DNA of 8,845 nucleotides from an uncultured Elusimicrobia bacterium. GTDB taxonomy: Bacteria; Elusimicrobiota; Elusimicrobia; Elusimicrobiales; Elusimicrobiaceae. The stretch is from contig CAMUXX010000025.1 of NCBI GenBank assembly GCA_947164805.1, positions 1 through 8,845 of the forward strand, read 5' to 3'. This document shows positions 7,258 to 8,845 of this stretch, piece by piece. Position numbers and translations under genes: made by a program. Position 1 is the first letter of the stretch; every line of letters starts with the position of its first letter. Under the pieces are notes generated by a model that saw only the letters and a program-made list of their open reading frames with translations, did no database searches and was not told the origin of the DNA.

Positions 7258-7736
7258 AAACAAAAAACACTTTACTTCCGGCAATTGCCCTTTTAGCAGG
7301 CACTTTGCTCAGCGCACCTTTATATGCACAAAATTATCATGATGAAATAGAGAACATCAAGAAGGATATTAATATTTCACGCCCAACGATAACCGTTCAA
7401 AAATCATACCTTGATATCGAACTGTTATTCAATCAAATGAATGAATATTTGCCTATTGATTATGAAAAATTGCTTAAAGCAGCATCAAATTCTATTAAAG
7501 AAAATAAGGTATCTGCTCAAGATCAATATGAATTAATGGTTCTTGCAATCCAAACGAACCACAACAAAGTATTAGAAACATTATTAAAAGCAGGTTTTAA
7601 AGCTAATATTGATGTTGAACTCGCCCAAGACGGGAGTGAAGTTTCCCCATTGGCGGAAATTGCACAAAAATTTCAAAATGAAGAAGCAGTTGGTTTAATT
7701 AATGCTTATGAACAAATGCGCAAACTTTTAAAGTAG
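7254..7736 (+). CDS. Secreted ankyrin-like protein with disrupted or non-canonical start
   Basis: The frame is open from 7239 to the TAG at 7734-7736. From codon 7254 it encodes a textbook signal peptide: KTK, then a hydrophobic stretch LLPAIALLAGTLL, and likely cleavage at APLYA-QN. There is no ATG, GTG or TTG upstream of that peptide in frame; 7254 is ATA. The first in-frame conventional start is TTG at 7305, which would give 143 residues but cut the signal peptide in half. The mature region is helical. It has one good ankyrin-like unit (AIQTNHNKVLETLLKAGFKA) and a second beginning SPLAEIAQKF, giving about two repeats. Its organisation matches the upstream gene: same export signal style, AQ after cleavage, ankyrin-like body. 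Either a recent one-base indel has broken the start, the sequence has an error, or a rare start codon is used. Function unknown. Confidence 0.65.
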   Translation: MKTKNTLLPAIALLAGTLLSAPLYAQNYHDEIENIKKDINISRPTITVQKSYLDIELLFNQMNEYLPIDYEKLLKAASNSIKENKVSAQDQYELMVLAIQTNHNKVLETLLKAGFKANIDVELAQDGSEVSPLAEIAQKFQNEEAVGLINAYEQMRKLLK

Positions 7737-7761
7737 AATAACATCTTACAGAACTTACCGT

Positions 7762-7791
7762 AAAAAGGGTTGCCAAAAGCAACCCTTTTTT
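7762..7791. terminator. Bidirectional rho-independent terminator
   Basis: A perfect 12-bp stem, AAAAAGGGTTGC (7762-7773) and GCAACCCTTTTT (7779-7790), encloses a 5-nt loop. A T run (six Ts, 7786-7791) follows on the plus strand, and a matching A run precedes the stem, so it reads as a terminator both ways. It lies 25 bp after the second ankyrin-like gene and about 90 bp beyond the stop of the converging SIS gene, and probably serves both. Confidence 0.92.
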
Positions 7792-7881
7792 AATATATTC
7801 GCTTTATTTTCGCATTAAGCGGAAAATTTAATAAAGTTAAACCGGGCGCGTCAAACCGGCAAGTATTTTTATGTAAATTTC

Positions 7882-8613
7882 CTATTCCAAAAACAATATT
7901 CTGCCTTTGTATTTTTCGGCAACTTTTATATTATTTTCGTCTCCGCCTATGTCATTACTACTTTTATAAAAAGGGAGGGGGAAATTAGGTTGCTTTTCTT
8001 CCGCAATTTCCGCTGCGCGATATAAAATATTATTCATTATCGCCCCGCTAACTAAAGAGGAAACCGGCCCGGCGCTTTTGCCGTTTAAAATCAAAACCGT
8101 TTCTTGTTTTGTGCAGCAATTATCAATCAAAACATCTGCAAAATCACGCAACATTTTGCCGCTTGAGTGACGTGATTTTGTTTCTTTATGCGCCGCCGCT
8201 GCCGTTATAACAATAATTTTCAGGCCTTTGCTTTTTGCGTAAATTGCCGCGTCAATACCGGCTGGATTTCGGCCTGAATTTGAAATAATAATTATGCAAT
8301 CTTTATCAGTCATTTTATGTTTTGCAAGTATAGGCAAAATATAACCTTCTTTACGCTCTAAATCCGTTGCTTTATGGGCAGTGGGGCGGAAATTAAAACT
8401 ATCATCCAAAATAGCACTAATGCAAGCCAAACTTCCACTACGGTGGAAACCTTCCAAAGCCGCACTATGGCTATGACCATTACCCAAAGTAAAAATAAGC
8501 CCGTCATTTAAAACGGTTTCGGCTAGAACTGCGGCGGCACTTTCCATAGCCTTATTTTGTGTATCGTCAATTTTTTGTAAGGTATCAACTAAACCCGTAA
8601 AATATTTGTTCAT
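7882..8613 (-). CDS. SIS-domain phosphosugar-binding protein, UPF0309 family
   Basis: This 243-residue cytoplasmic protein has the single sugar-isomerase (SIS) fold used by phosphosugar isomerases and sensors. Recognisable motifs are GNGHSHSAALEGFHRSG (44-60), the phosphate-binding ISNSGRNPAGID (110-121), SRHSSGKMLRDFADVLIDN (147-165) and the terminal SSNDIGGDENN (218-228). These conserved blocks and the length fit UPF0309, whose members are described as probable phosphosugar isomerases without a firmly known substrate; as I recall, some lie near N-acetylglucosamine genes. The motif GNGHSHS has Asn where many relatives have Thr or Ala. The ATG overlaps the upstream gene's stop (ATGA, 8613-8610) and has a modest GGAG at 8628-8625, 11 nt away, so translation is probably coupled. 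A role in amino-sugar or other phosphosugar metabolism is inferred. Confidence 0.87.
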   Translation of the reverse strand: MNKYFTGLVDTLQKIDDTQNKAMESAAAVLAETVLNDGLIFTLGNGHSHSAALEGFHRSGSLACISAILDDSFNFRPTAHKATDLERKEGYILPILAKHKMTDKDCIIIISNSGRNPAGIDAAIYAKSKGLKIIVITAAAAHKETKSRHSSGKMLRDFADVLIDNCCTKQETVLILNGKSAGPVSSLVSGAIMNNILYRAAEIAEEKQPNFPLPFYKSSNDIGGDENNIKVAEKYKGRILFLE

Positions 8614-8845
8614 AGATGTAACGGCTCCATTATAGCGGATAAAATAGAAATAGTATTATCTTTATGCAGACAATCTATACTCTGTAAGATATACGGATCA
8701 ATCTTCTTAGAAAGCTGTTTCAAAACACTGGGCCCTATACCAAAGGCATAAGCATAATCAAGGTTGTCGCAAAATAAACGTTCTTTATCAAAGGGATTAG
8801 AAAATTTTGCCCGGCCGCTTTCGGCAATTTTCATATACTGTTTAA
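8610..8845 (-). CDS. C-terminal fragment of an unidentified gene upstream of the SIS gene
   Basis: The frame is open from the right edge of the window to TGA at 8612-8610. It gives 77 complete codons ending SAIMEPLHL. An ATG lies at 8834, but the frame stays open beyond it to the edge and no ribosome binding site is visible in the 11 bases available. The fragment is therefore more likely the tail of a longer protein than a 74-residue gene. No catalytic motif can be assigned. A helical stretch FGIGPSVLKQLSKKID is visible. The 4-bp overlap with the SIS gene makes the two a translational unit, so a sugar kinase, isomerase or hydrolase is plausible, but that is inferred from context only. Confidence 0.6.
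   Translation of the reverse strand, partial: KQYMKIAESGRAKFSNPFDKERLFCDNLDYAYAFGIGPSVLKQLSKKIDPYILQSIDCLHKDNTISILSAIMEPLHL

Noticed and set aside
7806..7827. Imperfect hairpin ATTTTCGC-ATTAA-GCGGAAAAT between the two converging genes as a terminator for the SIS gene
   Set aside because: The stem has a bulge and no T tract on either strand; the nearby 12-bp terminator explains termination better.
7839..7859. Two copies of AAACCGG spaced 7 bp apart as a repeat or binding site
   Set aside because: Only two 7-bp copies, located downstream of both flanking genes, with no further copies noticed nearby; likely chance.

Overview
The window is about 8.8 kb of AT-rich bacterial DNA. It carries five complete housekeeping or metabolic genes, a pair of small secreted ankyrin-like proteins, and a partial gene at each edge. 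The organism cannot be fixed from this sequence. It has a sulfatase-fold lipid-anchored phosphotransferase, two exported proteins with ordinary Sec signal peptides, an oxygen-sensitive radical-SAM enzyme and GGAGG-type ribosome binding sites. That suggests a low-GC, diderm-like, probably anaerobic gut or environmental bacterium. Elusimicrobiota is my guess from the general look of the proteins, held with low confidence. No rRNA, tRNA, CRISPR array, integrase or transposase was seen.

Layout. Positions 1-69 probably hold the last codons of a plus-strand gene, closed by a very strong rho-independent terminator (74-109). On the minus strand, 126-1874 is thrS, a threonyl-tRNA synthetase without the N-terminal TGS domain. 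A compact divergent promoter region (1875-1976) separates it from a plus-strand operon of an OpgB/LtaS-like membrane phosphotransferase (1977-3740) and rimO (3737-5020). These two overlap by 4 bp. Converging on rimO with only 2 bp between stop codons is a pyrimidine-nucleoside phosphorylase gene (pdp, 5023-6336, minus).

A second divergent region (6337-6455) holds recognisable promoters for pdp and for the first of two secreted ankyrin-like proteins (6456-7178). The second such gene (about 7254-7736) has an intact signal-peptide reading frame, but its well-placed ATG is out of frame and runs into a stop after one codon. A bidirectional terminator (7762-7791) follows. On the minus strand, a UPF0309-type SIS-domain protein (7882-8613) is translationally coupled to an upstream gene that runs off the right edge.

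How the genes relate. thrS and rimO both serve translation (tRNA charging and ribosomal protein S12 modification). pdp feeds nucleoside ribose or deoxyribose into central metabolism. The SIS protein probably handles a phosphosugar together with its truncated partner. The membrane phosphotransferase and the ankyrin-like proteins act at the cell envelope. No obviously new multi-gene system is visible. The points most worth checking are the broken start of the second ankyrin-like gene, the Ser-to-Ala change in the phosphate site of Pdp, a 13-bp promoter element shared by thrS and pdp, and the coupling of an envelope phosphotransferase to rimO.
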